Shown in pieces: positions 31,641 to 39,591 of a stretch of 64,000 nt of DNA. The number at the start of each line of letters is the position of its first letter. Within the stretch, counting starts at the first letter, position 1. Under the pieces are notes generated by a model that ran no database searches, was not told the origin of the DNA, and was given only the letters and a program-made list of their open reading frames with translations. Both the position numbers and the translations under genes were made by a program. This stretch comes from Flavobacteriales bacterium (GTDB taxonomy: Bacteria; Bacteroidota; Bacteroidia; Flavobacteriales_F; PHOS-HE28): assembly GCA_016716605.1 (NCBI GenBank), contig JADJWA010000001.1, forward strand, positions 1,736,001-1,800,000, in the 5' to 3' direction.

Positions 31641-34102
31641 CCCCGCAAATGCACGCGCTTCACCCTGGGCGGGATGCTCGTGAGCACCTCGTAGGGAATA
31701 GTGCCGAGGTCGCGCGCCAGATCGGTGATGGGATGCGAGGCATCGAAGAGCACGGCCTCATCACCGACGGCGCACGCGATGCCGGTAACGTCGATCATGC
31801 ACATGTCCATGCATACGCTACCGATGATGGGCGCCGCATGGCCATGCACCCAGAAGCGGCCCCCGCCGTTGCTGAGCCGCCGCGAGAGCCCATCGGCATA
31901 ACCCATGGGCACGGTGGCGATCAGGCGCTCGCCTTGCGCCAAGCCCCCGCGCCCGTAGCCGATGGTGGTGCCATTGGTGGCGCGCTTCAGCTGCGCGATC
32001 ACCGTGCGCAGGCTCACGGCATGCTGCAATTGCGCGGTCTCCCGGGCATCAACACCGATCCCGAAGAGCCCGATGCCCAGCCGGACCAGGTCGAATTGCG
32101 CCTCCTTCCAGCGCGTGGCGCCCGCAGAGTTCGCGATGTGGCGCAGGGGCCGGTAGCCGAGCGAGGCCTCGATCGAATCGGCCGTGCGCGTGAATGCGGC
32201 GATCTGCGCGCGCGTGAACGCGTCGTGCACGGGGTCCTCGCTAGCAGCGAGGTGCGAAAGGACCGAAGCCACGCGCAGGCCCTTCGCTCCGCGCAAAAGT
32301 CCGATCAACTTTGGCAATTCATCTTCCGTGAAGCCCAATCGCCGCATGCCGGTATCGAGCTTCACATGGACAGGCGGTGCGTCGCGATGCACCGCGGCGT
32401 AACGCAGCGCCTCTTGCAAAGAGCGCTCGTCGTACACCTCCGGCTCCAATCGGAAGCGGTGCAGCAGCTCCATGCTCACCGGCTCCGGGTTCATCACCAG
32501 GATGGGTGTGTGGATGCCCTGCTGCCGCAGCGCGATGCCCTCATCGGCGTATGCCACGCCGAGGTAGCGGACCTGCTCATGCGCGAAGAGCCTAGCCAAT
32601 TCCAGTGCCCCGGCTCCGTATCCGAAGGCCTTCACCATGGCCATCACGCCGGTGGCGGGCCCGAGCAGGGCACGGTAGTGGTTCAGGTTGTGGCGGATGG
32701 CCTCGAGGTCCACTTCCATCACGGTGCCGTGCACTTGGCGCTGCCAACGATCTGCGATTCGCTCCAACCCGAAGGCCCTTGCGCCCTTCACCAGCACAGC
32801 GTGACCCGCGAGGCTGACCGGATCCACCTGAGTGATCAGCTCTTGCGCATCGCTGAAATGCTCCACACGTGGCGCGAATGGCAGCGCATGTGAGCGCAGC
32901 TCGGGCCCGATAGTGAACACTGATTGCACCATCGTCCGCTTCAGCAATTCTTCGACCCGGTGGTAGCGCTGCTCCGGTTCCTCGCCACCCGTCAGGTCGG
33001 AGAGCACCACCGCCTTGGGCCGGCCCGCTGCGAGCGCATCGAGATGATCGAGCGCGATGGCAAGGGAAGCCGTGTCGTTGCTGTAGGCATCATTGAGCAA
33101 GGTGATGCCGTGGATCCCTTCCACTGCTTCGAGGCGCATGCTCACCGGCGGCAGCTGCGGCGTGCGTTCCGCGATCCACTGCGGCGTGCGGCCCAGATGC
33201 AGCATCAGCGCCACGCAATGGATAGCGTTCTCGGCCGAGGCGCGATCGGAGAATGGGATCTCGAAGTCGAAGTCCACCTGGTCATTGATCACGTGGATGC
33301 GCTGCCCGATGGAGGACGGCTCTTCGCGCACCACGTGCAGCCATCCGCTGCGCTCGCGGCTCCAGCCCAGCATCGTCGCGCGCTGATCGATGCCGTTCAC
33401 GTGCAGCCCATGCGCCACTTCCGTGTGGTCGGTGCAGAACACCACGGCCTGCGCATCGCGGAAGAGCAGGGCCTTCTCCTTCGCCTTGGCGCGGTCGTCC
33501 GCGAAGCCCTCGGCGTGCGCGGGACCAATGTTGGTGAACACGCCGATGGTGGGCTCGATCACCGCGCGCAGCCGCTCCATCTCACCGGGTTTGCTGATGC
33601 CTGCTTCGAAGATGCCCAGCGTATGCTCCTCGCGCATGGCCCAGGCGCTGAGCGGGACGCCCACCTGCGAGTTCCAACTGCCGGGGCTGCGCGCCACAAG
33701 CTCGCTGTCGCGCATCAGGTGGAAGAGCCATTCCTTCACCACGGTCTTCCCGTTGCTGCCGGTGATGCCGATCACCGGCGCGTGGAAGTGCCTGCGATGC
33801 CAGGCAGCGATGCGCTGCAAGGCATCCAGCGTGTCGTGCACGAGAAGGATGTTGCATTCCGGGAAAGCCGTGATAGCGGAAGCGTCACTCACCACGAACG
33901 AGCGCATGCCGCGCGCATGCAGGTCGGTGAGGTAGTGGTGGCCATCGTGCCTTTCGCCCTTGATCGTGATGAAGAGCGTATCGTGCGCGGTGAAGGGCTT
34001 GCGCGAATCGATGCTGAGGTGCGCGATCAGCGGGTCGCCGTGCCGGGCGATCCATTCGCCGCCGATGGCCTCGGCCAATGCGCTGAGCCGATGTCCATTC
34101 AT
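31637..34102 (-). CDS. murF-alr: Fused UDP-MurNAc-tripeptide:D-Ala-D-Ala ligase / alanine racemase
   Basis: This 821-residue bifunctional protein supplies D-alanine and adds D-Ala-D-Ala to the peptidoglycan precursor. The MurF half (about 1-450) has the Mur ATP-binding motif GITGSNGKTVVKEW near residue 113 and LLNDAYSNDTASLAIALDHL. The racemase half (about 460-821) has the PLP-lysine in MAMVKAFGYGAGALELA near residue 489, the catalytic Tyr region GYGRGGLAQGE, and CMDMCMIDVTG. This fusion is common in Bacteroidota. It overlaps tdk upstream and alkD downstream by 4 nt each, so the three are one unit. Confidence 0.95.
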   Translation of the reverse strand: MNGHRLSALAEAIGGEWIARHGDPLIAHLSIDSRKPFTAHDTLFITIKGERHDGHHYLTDLHARGMRSFVVSDASAITAFPECNILLVHDTLDALQRIAAWHRRHFHAPVIGITGSNGKTVVKEWLFHLMRDSELVARSPGSWNSQVGVPLSAWAMREEHTLGIFEAGISKPGEMERLRAVIEPTIGVFTNIGPAHAEGFADDRAKAKEKALLFRDAQAVVFCTDHTEVAHGLHVNGIDQRATMLGWSRERSGWLHVVREEPSSIGQRIHVINDQVDFDFEIPFSDRASAENAIHCVALMLHLGRTPQWIAERTPQLPPVSMRLEAVEGIHGITLLNDAYSNDTASLAIALDHLDALAAGRPKAVVLSDLTGGEEPEQRYHRVEELLKRTMVQSVFTIGPELRSHALPFAPRVEHFSDAQELITQVDPVSLAGHAVLVKGARAFGLERIADRWQRQVHGTVMEVDLEAIRHNLNHYRALLGPATGVMAMVKAFGYGAGALELARLFAHEQVRYLGVAYADEGIALRQQGIHTPILVMNPEPVSMELLHRFRLEPEVYDERSLQEALRYAAVHRDAPPVHVKLDTGMRRLGFTEDELPKLIGLLRGAKGLRVASVLSHLAASEDPVHDAFTRAQIAAFTRTADSIEASLGYRPLRHIANSAGATRWKEAQFDLVRLGIGLFGIGVDARETAQLQHAVSLRTVIAQLKRATNGTTIGYGRGGLAQGERLIATVPMGYADGLSRRLSNGGGRFWVHGHAAPIIGSVCMDMCMIDVTGIACAVGDEAVLFDASHPITDLARDLGTIPYEVLTSIPPRVKRVHLRG

Positions 34103-34695
34103 TGCACGTTGGCTTGCGCCGGTGAACGCGCTGCATCGAAGCAGGCGCGGCAGAGCGGCTGGTAGCTGTCCTTCTCGCCGAGCTGCACCAGCTCATCACC
34201 GGCCGCGATCCGGTGGCTGAACGTGGCCAGCGCGCCGCAGCGCACGCAGATGGCATGCACTTTCGTCACGTATTCCGCCACGCTCATCAATTGCGGCATC
34301 GGGCCGAAGGGCCTTCCGAGGAAATCCATGTCGAGCCCGGCGGCGATCACGCGGATGCCCTGCGCGGCGAGCTCGGCGCACACCGCTGGCAGGCCCTCAT
34401 CGAAGAACTGCGCCTCATCGATCCCCACCACTTCGATGTCGCCGGCGAGCAGGAGCAGGTTGCTGCTGTTGGGCACCGGCGTGCTGCGGATGCTGGTGCT
34501 GTCATGGCTCACCACTTCGGCCTCGGCGTAGCGCGTGTCCACGCTGGGCTTGAAGATCTCCACATGCTGCCTGGCGAACTCGGCGCGGCGCAGCCGGCGG
34601 ATCAGCTCTTCGGTCTTGCCGCTGAACATGCTGCCGCAGATCACCTCGATCCAGCCTTTGCGGGGGCTGCGGCTGCCGGTGTGCTCCAGGAACAT
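34099..34695 (-). CDS. tdk: Thymidine kinase
   Basis: This 198-residue type II thymidine kinase phosphorylates thymidine to dTMP in the salvage pathway. The Walker A motif is in EVICGSMFSGKTEELIRRLR, the Walker B/DEAQ in VVGIDEAQFFDE, and the lasso region ends with zinc-binding Cys pairs (HAICVRCGALATFS, PLCRACFDAAR). Length fits the family. It is the first gene of the tdk-murF/alr-alkD unit. A TATTTTCG box lies 49 nt upstream. Confidence 0.95.
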   Translation of the reverse strand: MFLEHTGSRSPRKGWIEVICGSMFSGKTEELIRRLRRAEFARQHVEIFKPSVDTRYAEAEVVSHDSTSIRSTPVPNSSNLLLLAGDIEVVGIDEAQFFDEGLPAVCAELAAQGIRVIAAGLDMDFLGRPFGPMPQLMSVAEYVTKVHAICVRCGALATFSHRIAAGDELVQLGEKDSYQPLCRACFDAARSPAQANVQ

Positions 34696-34744
34696 TCAGA
34701 AGAGGCTGTGGAAACGCGCGGCGATGCTCCTGTTGCGCGTGCGG

Positions 34745-34752
34745 CGAAAATA
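34745..34752 (-). promoter_or_regulatory. Putative -7 element of tdk
   Basis: The minus strand reads TATTTTCG, matching TAnnTTYG, 49 nt upstream of the ATG at 34695. Confidence 0.45.
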
Positions 34753-34792
34753 GGGATCTTCGTCCGGGGCCTCCTGCAACGGCCCATCCATC

Positions 34793-35572
34793 ATGAGCAA
34801 CACGAAGGCATTCCGTTCCATGAGCGAACTGATCGAGGGCTTGCAGCGCGCCGAGGCCGGCCTGCGAGGTGGATCGCTCTCCTTGGAAGCGCTGGAGAAC
34901 GCGGCTTTGGATGCGCGAGACCTGTATGAGCGCCTGATCGTGCTCCGTCATAGAGCGCGCGAGCAAGCTCTGGGCAGGCCAGCCGCCGAGGCTAAGCCGG
35001 AAGCGCCGGGGAAGAAGGGCGCTTCGAGCCCTTCCGCGGAGAACACCCCTGAGCCTGTGATCGTGGAAGCCAAGCCGGCCTCGCCCGTGAGCGCAGTGCC
35101 CAAGGTTGAAGCAGCCACCGCGCCACCTGTGCCGGCGGCGGTGCCTGCGCCGACCCGGCTCAACATCAGGCCCTCAGAGCAGCGCGAAGCCGAGGAGGCC
35201 TTGGCCGAAGCCGAGCCCCCGGTGATGAAGACCGCCGCCGAGTACTTGAAGGAAGCGCAATCCGCAAAGGCCGTAGCTGCGCAACCCTCAGCGGCCAAGG
35301 CCGCGGAGTCGGTGGCCGAGAAGCTCGAACGCGCCAGGATCGCCGACCTCTCGAAGGCGATCACCCTCAGTGACAAGTTCTGGTTCACCAAGGAGCTCTT
35401 CGGTGGCGATTCCAAGGCTTATGAGGTGGGCGTCTCACTGCTCAACAGCGCGAAGGACGAAGGGGAGGCCATGAGCTTCCTGCGCGATGAGCTGCTGAGC
35501 AAGCTGAAGTCGCCGCCCGATGCAGAGGCCCTGGGTGCCTTCACCGAGTTGATCGAACGCCGTTTCGCATGA
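34793..35572 (+). CDS. Conserved Bacteroidota hypothetical protein
   Basis: This 259-residue protein has no signal peptide or membrane span. The N-terminal ~60 residues are helical (SELIEGLQRAEAGLRGGSLS). A long Ala/Pro/Glu-rich linker follows (about 65-180). A C-terminal domain of about 75 residues begins ISDLSKAITLSDKFWFTKELF by pattern (here ADLSKAITLSDKFWFTKELF) and ends FTELIERRFA. That C-terminal domain is widespread in Bacteroidota with unknown function. It overlaps the M28 peptidase gene by 4 nt. Confidence 0.6.
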   Translation: MSNTKAFRSMSELIEGLQRAEAGLRGGSLSLEALENAALDARDLYERLIVLRHRAREQALGRPAAEAKPEAPGKKGASSPSAENTPEPVIVEAKPASPVSAVPKVEAATAPPVPAAVPAPTRLNIRPSEQREAEEALAEAEPPVMKTAAEYLKEAQSAKAVAAQPSAAKAAESVAEKLERARIADLSKAITLSDKFWFTKELFGGDSKAYEVGVSLLNSAKDEGEAMSFLRDELLSKLKSPPDAEALGAFTELIERRFA

Positions 35573-36834
35573 TGCGGATAGCCGTTGCGCTCACCGCGCT
35601 CGTCGCGCTCTCGACTGCTTCGGCGCAGGACACGCTCACCGTGCGCGCACGGGCCTGGCTGGACACGCTCTGCTCACCTGCGTTCCACGGCCGCGGTTAC
35701 GTGAACGACGGTGATCGCCTGGCAAGCGAATGGATCGCAGCGAAGTTCCGCGCCTTCGGGGTCAAGCCCTTGAAGGCCGACTTCTACCAGCCCTTCCAAT
35801 TCAATGTGAACAGCTTCCCCGACAGCGTGCGGGTGGCGATCGACGGCCGCTCCCTGGCTGCCGGCGCCGAGTTCATTGTGGATGCGGAGAGCGGCAGCGC
35901 GAACGGCAGTTACACGCTGGTGCACATCACGCCGGCCGACCTGCAAGGCCCCGAACGGCGCGGCATGACCATGGGCGTGCTCCTCGGGAAGGCTGCGTGC
36001 GTGCACTGGCCGACCACGCGCAATGCTGATTCGCTCCGGCTCTTCCGGCAATGGGAGCGCGAGCTCATGGACCATTGCGTGGTGGTGAAGCCCGCGCAGA
36101 AGCTCACCTGGAGCGTGGCCACGGATGCCCGCCGCTTCCCGTTGATCGAAGTGGCCGCCGACGCGCTTGCCGACAGCTCATCCACCATCGCCCTGCATGT
36201 GCGCAACAGCATGCGCTCGAGGCATTCCGCCCGCAACGTGCTCGGCATGGTGAAGGGCAAGGGCAGTGAATGGATCGTGGTGGGCGCGCACTACGACCAC
36301 CTCGGCCGCATGGGCTCCGATGCGCTCTTCCCCGGCGCCAACGACAATGCCAGCGGCACAGCCATGCTCTTGAGCCTGGCTGAGCACTTCGCCGGGAAGA
36401 AGGACAAGCCGAAGCACAACCTCCTCTTCATCGCCTTTGCGGGCGAGGAGGCCGGCCTTATCGGGAGCGAGTGGTGCGCGGTCGATCGCCCGATCGATTG
36501 GAAGGACGTGCGCATGATGATCAACCTCGACATCCTCGGAACCGGCGACGATGGCATCATGGTGGTGAACGCCACAGCGCAGCCCAAGGCCTTCGATCAA
36601 CTGGTGGCGATCAATGGCGCGAAGGGGTATGTGAAGGAGGTGAAGGCGCGCGGGCCGGCCTGCAACAGCGATCATTGCCACTTCGTGAAGCGCGGCGTGC
36701 CGGCGATCTACATCTATACGCTGGGTGGCGTGGCGCACTACCACGATGTGCACGACCGCGCGGAGACTTTGCCCCTCAACGAGTTCGCGGACCTTCATTC
36801 GCTCCTGCGCGACTTCATCCAAGCGCTGAAGTGA
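35569..36834 (+). CDS. Secreted M28 zinc peptidase
   Basis: This 421-residue exported aminopeptidase-like enzyme starts with a signal peptide (MMRIAVALTALVALSTASAQ). Co-catalytic zinc ligands are visible: His and Asp in VGAHYDHLG and GANDNASGTAML, the catalytic Glu pair in FAGEEAGLIGSEW, an Asp in INLDILGTG, and the late His in YHDVHDRAETL. Residues ~100-200 form the inserted PA-like region. No T9SS tail is present, so it may stay in the periplasm. It is coupled to the hypothetical gene upstream (ATGA) and to rsmI downstream (GTGA). Confidence 0.92.
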   Translation: MMRIAVALTALVALSTASAQDTLTVRARAWLDTLCSPAFHGRGYVNDGDRLASEWIAAKFRAFGVKPLKADFYQPFQFNVNSFPDSVRVAIDGRSLAAGAEFIVDAESGSANGSYTLVHITPADLQGPERRGMTMGVLLGKAACVHWPTTRNADSLRLFRQWERELMDHCVVVKPAQKLTWSVATDARRFPLIEVAADALADSSSTIALHVRNSMRSRHSARNVLGMVKGKGSEWIVVGAHYDHLGRMGSDALFPGANDNASGTAMLLSLAEHFAGKKDKPKHNLLFIAFAGEEAGLIGSEWCAVDRPIDWKDVRMMINLDILGTGDDGIMVVNATAQPKAFDQLVAINGAKGYVKEVKARGPACNSDHCHFVKRGVPAIYIYTLGGVAHYHDVHDRAETLPLNEFADLHSLLRDFIQALK

Positions 36835-37514
36835 GCGCTTCCAGGGCCCCGCTCGTGCTGGTGCCGACACCCATCGGCAACCTCGACGACATCACGCTGC
36901 GCGCGAAGCAGGTGCTGCAAGAGGCCGATGCCGTGATCGCTGAGGATACCCGCGTGACAGGCCGGCTGCTACAGCACCTCGGCATCAGCAAGCCGTTGAT
37001 CTCCTTCCACAGCAACAACGAGCATCGCATGGTGGAGCAACTGGTGCAGCGCCTGGGCGCGGGCGAGCGCTTCGCCCTGTGCAGCGATGCCGGCACGCCC
37101 GGCATCAGCGATCCCGGATTCCTGCTCGTTCGCGCCGCCATCGCCGCAGGCATGGCGGTGGAATGCCTTCCTGGCCCCACGGCATTCGTCCCCGCGCTCG
37201 TGGCGAGCGGCCTTCCTTGTGACCGCTTCGTGTTCGAGGGTTTCCTTCCGCAGAAGAAAGGGAGACGGACACGCATCGTTTCGCTGAAGGATGAATCACG
37301 GACGATGGTCTTCTATGAGAGCCCGCACCGCATCGCGCGCATGCTGAACGAGCTCGCCGAGGCCTTTGGCGCCGATCGGCCCGCGAGCATCTCGCGCGAG
37401 ATCAGCAAGATGCACGAAGAGACGAGGCGCGGCACCCTGGGCGAGTTGGCCGCCTACTTCGATGCCCATGAGCCGCGCGGCGAATTCGTGGTGGTGATCG
37501 GCGGCTGCGCATAG
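36831..37514 (+). CDS. rsmI: 16S rRNA (cytidine1402-2'-O)-methyltransferase
   Basis: This 227-residue SAM-dependent enzyme of the tetrapyrrole-methylase fold 2'-O-methylates C1402 of 16S rRNA. Family motifs are LVLVPTPIGNLDDITLRAKQ, VIAEDTRVTGRLLQHLGI, LCSDAGTPGISDPGFLLV, and LPGPTAFVPALVASGLP. The GTG at 36831 overlaps the M28 stop and puts the PTPIGNL motif at the expected distance. A much longer upstream extension of the frame lies within the M28 gene and is not coding. It is slightly shorter than the E. coli enzyme, as in other Bacteroidota. Confidence 0.93.
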   Translation: MSASRAPLVLVPTPIGNLDDITLRAKQVLQEADAVIAEDTRVTGRLLQHLGISKPLISFHSNNEHRMVEQLVQRLGAGERFALCSDAGTPGISDPGFLLVRAAIAAGMAVECLPGPTAFVPALVASGLPCDRFVFEGFLPQKKGRRTRIVSLKDESRTMVFYESPHRIARMLNELAEAFGADRPASISREISKMHEETRRGTLGELAAYFDAHEPRGEFVVVIGGCA

Positions 37515-37582
37515 CCATTCTGCTCATCGTCGCTGCGGGCAACCTGCTACCCTGAACCCCTGAACCTCATATCCTCGCGAGC

Positions 37583-38599
37583 ATGAAAGCATGGACCCTC
37601 ATCGCGCATGGCGATCCTAAGCGCGCCTTCGCACTGCGCGAGCATCCCGATCCGCAGCCCAAGCCGAATCAGGTGCTTATCCGCTGCGAGGGCTTCGGCC
37701 TCAATTACGCCGATGTGATGGCCGCGCGCGGGCTCTATCGCGAGGCGCCGCCGTTGCCGAGCATCATCGGCTACGAAGCGGTGGGACGTGTAATCGCAGC
37801 GGGCCAAGAGGCTCCGCCGGAGCTCATCGGCAAACGCGTGGTGGCCATGACGCGCTTCGGCGGATACGCCGAGATGGCCGTCACGGACCATCGTGCCTGC
37901 GCCGTGATCCCGGAAGAGCTACCCATCGGCAAGGCCGCAGCGCTGGCCACGCAAGGCGCAACGGCTTGGTACGCCGCGCGTGTGCTCTGTCCGTTGCACG
38001 CTGGAGAGCGGGTGCTGGTGCATAGCGCAGCCGGTGGCGTGGGGCATCTGATCGTGCAACTCGCGGCGAAGGCCGGCTGCGAGGTAATCGCGATCGTGGG
38101 CGGCGCGGCCAAGCGGGAACTCGCGCTCAGCCTGGGCGCAGCCCATGCCATCGACCGACGCTCCGGTGATTACAGCACTCAGCTGCGCACGCTGCTCGGC
38201 AAATGCCGATTGGATGTGAGCTTCAATGCGGTGGCCGGCACCAGTTTCAAGAAGGACATGCAATTGCTCGGCAGCGGTGGGCGGCTGGTGCTCTTCGGCG
38301 GCGCGGAGCGCGGCGGCCTTGGCGCATTCGGTACGCTGCGCTTCGTCTGGAGCATGGGCGCCTTGTTGCCCATCTTCCTCATGATGAAGAGCAAGAGCAT
38401 ACTCGGCGTGAACATGCTGAAGCTGGGTGACAATCGACCCGACCTGATGGCGCATTGCTTCCGCGAGGCGGTGGCCGCTCAGGCTACTGGACTGATCTCA
38501 CCGCACGTGCACGAAGTGATGCCTGCCCAGCGGTTGCCTGAGGCGCATGCGCTGCTGGCCAGCGGGTCCACCATGGGCAAGGTGGCGCTTACGTGGTAA
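37583..38599 (+). CDS. Zinc-independent medium-chain dehydrogenase (quinone oxidoreductase-like)
   Basis: This 338-residue MDR-superfamily enzyme has the GroES-like N-terminus (ALREHPDPQPKPNQVLIRCE, NYADVMAARGLY) and a Rossmann domain with VHSAAGGVGHLIVQLAAKAG. The catalytic-zinc Cys/His pattern of alcohol dehydrogenases is missing. That places it with NADPH:quinone oxidoreductase and enoyl-reductase-like members, often called VAT-1-like. The substrate is unknown. It appears monocistronic, and is convergent with the GEVED/T9SS gene, 2 nt apart. Confidence 0.85.
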   Translation: MKAWTLIAHGDPKRAFALREHPDPQPKPNQVLIRCEGFGLNYADVMAARGLYREAPPLPSIIGYEAVGRVIAAGQEAPPELIGKRVVAMTRFGGYAEMAVTDHRACAVIPEELPIGKAAALATQGATAWYAARVLCPLHAGERVLVHSAAGGVGHLIVQLAAKAGCEVIAIVGGAAKRELALSLGAAHAIDRRSGDYSTQLRTLLGKCRLDVSFNAVAGTSFKKDMQLLGSGGRLVLFGGAERGGLGAFGTLRFVWSMGALLPIFLMMKSKSILGVNMLKLGDNRPDLMAHCFREAVAAQATGLISPHVHEVMPAQRLPEAHALLASGSTMGKVALTW

Positions 38600-38601
38600 G
38601 C

Positions 38602-39360
38602 CTATTCCACCACGAAGCGGCGCGAGAACCGGGCGCCGGCCATGCGCACCGTGTACACACCGCGTGACCAGCCCTGTGCATCGAATTGCGCGCGGCCTTG
38701 GCGCACGACGGCTTGCTCCACCACAGCGCCACGCGCATCAATCACCTCAACGGTGCCGCTTGTTGGCAGGCCCGTGATCGTGGTGAAGCCCATGGAGGGA
38801 TTCGGTGCGATCGCGAAGGCTTCGCTCATTTCCTCCGTGACGCCCAGTACGCCGTTCACGTTGAGCGTGAAATCCTTGAAGTCGCCATACTGGAAGGCGC
38901 CGCAAGGCCCGAAGCCGTTCCCGTTGCTCGTCTGGAAACCATCGCTGCCCCATGGCGAGATGATGCGCATGCGGTACGCGCCGGTGGGGGTGGACAATGG
39001 AATGGTGATGCCGAACTGGTATTCGTAGCTCGGTGATCCCCCCACGTAGATGAAGTACATGTTCTCGCTCTCCTCGAAGCTGCTGCTCTGGTCCCAATCC
39101 ACCCAGACCGCGCAGCCGCACCAGGTGCCGTTCAAGACGCGCATGGGCAGCATGGTGCCCGCATCCACGGTGGTGCTCACCGCCGTGTAGTCGGAAAAGG
39201 AGCAATCATCGGCGCCGGACGCCCAGTTGATGCTGCCGGCCTGCACCTCAAGGGTTCGCCAACTGAAGCAGCCGTTGGCGAAGGAAGGGGTGCAGTATTG
39301 GGCGCGCAGGCCGGTGCAGGTGAGCAGCAAGAGCGCGGAAAAGCGTATCCGGTTCTTCAT
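38602..39360 (-). CDS. Secreted GEVED-domain protein with T9SS tail
   Basis: This 252-residue protein has a signal peptide (MKNRIRFSALLLLTCTGLRA). A GEVED domain covers about residues 70-175 (CGCAVWVDWDQSSSFEESEN, TPTGAYRMRIISPWG, GAFQYGDFKDFTLNV). The T9SS tail follows (IAPNPSMGFTTITGL, WSRGVYTVRMAG). GEVED domains are found in surface and extracellular proteins of Bacteroidota, often with proteases or adhesins. Here it is the only folded domain, so a binding role is likelier than catalysis. The exact role is unknown. Confidence 0.85.
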   Translation of the reverse strand: MKNRIRFSALLLLTCTGLRAQYCTPSFANGCFSWRTLEVQAGSINWASGADDCSFSDYTAVSTTVDAGTMLPMRVLNGTWCGCAVWVDWDQSSSFEESENMYFIYVGGSPSYEYQFGITIPLSTPTGAYRMRIISPWGSDGFQTSNGNGFGPCGAFQYGDFKDFTLNVNGVLGVTEEMSEAFAIAPNPSMGFTTITGLPTSGTVEVIDARGAVVEQAVVRQGRAQFDAQGWSRGVYTVRMAGARFSRRFVVE

Positions 39361-39572
39361 GGTGGAACGGGTTTGGTGATGCGAGTTTAGCGAAAGGTCA
39401 CGGTGGAGGGCTGGCAGGCCGAACGTCCTGGCCCGTGGGCGTTCGCGGCCGCATTGATCGATTCATCTGGCACTGCCAGCTGGATCGGATGCGGGTGATC
39501 GATGAACTGGATGCGCTGGTCCGGTGTTCCTGGTCAGGCAGGCTGAGCGCAGCCAACGCATCCGCCCCCGGC

Positions 39573-39580
39573 TACCTTCG
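39573..39580 (+). promoter_or_regulatory. -7 element of korAB
   Basis: TACCTTCG lies 11 nt upstream of the korA ATG. The remaining spacer back to the GEVED gene (39361-39572) shows no other clear element. Confidence 0.45.
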
Positions 39581-39591
39581 CGCCGCAATCC

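Noticed and set aside
36471..36830. Upstream extension of rsmI
   Set aside because: It lies within the M28 peptidase in another frame. The GTG at 36831 gives a normal RsmI N-terminus.
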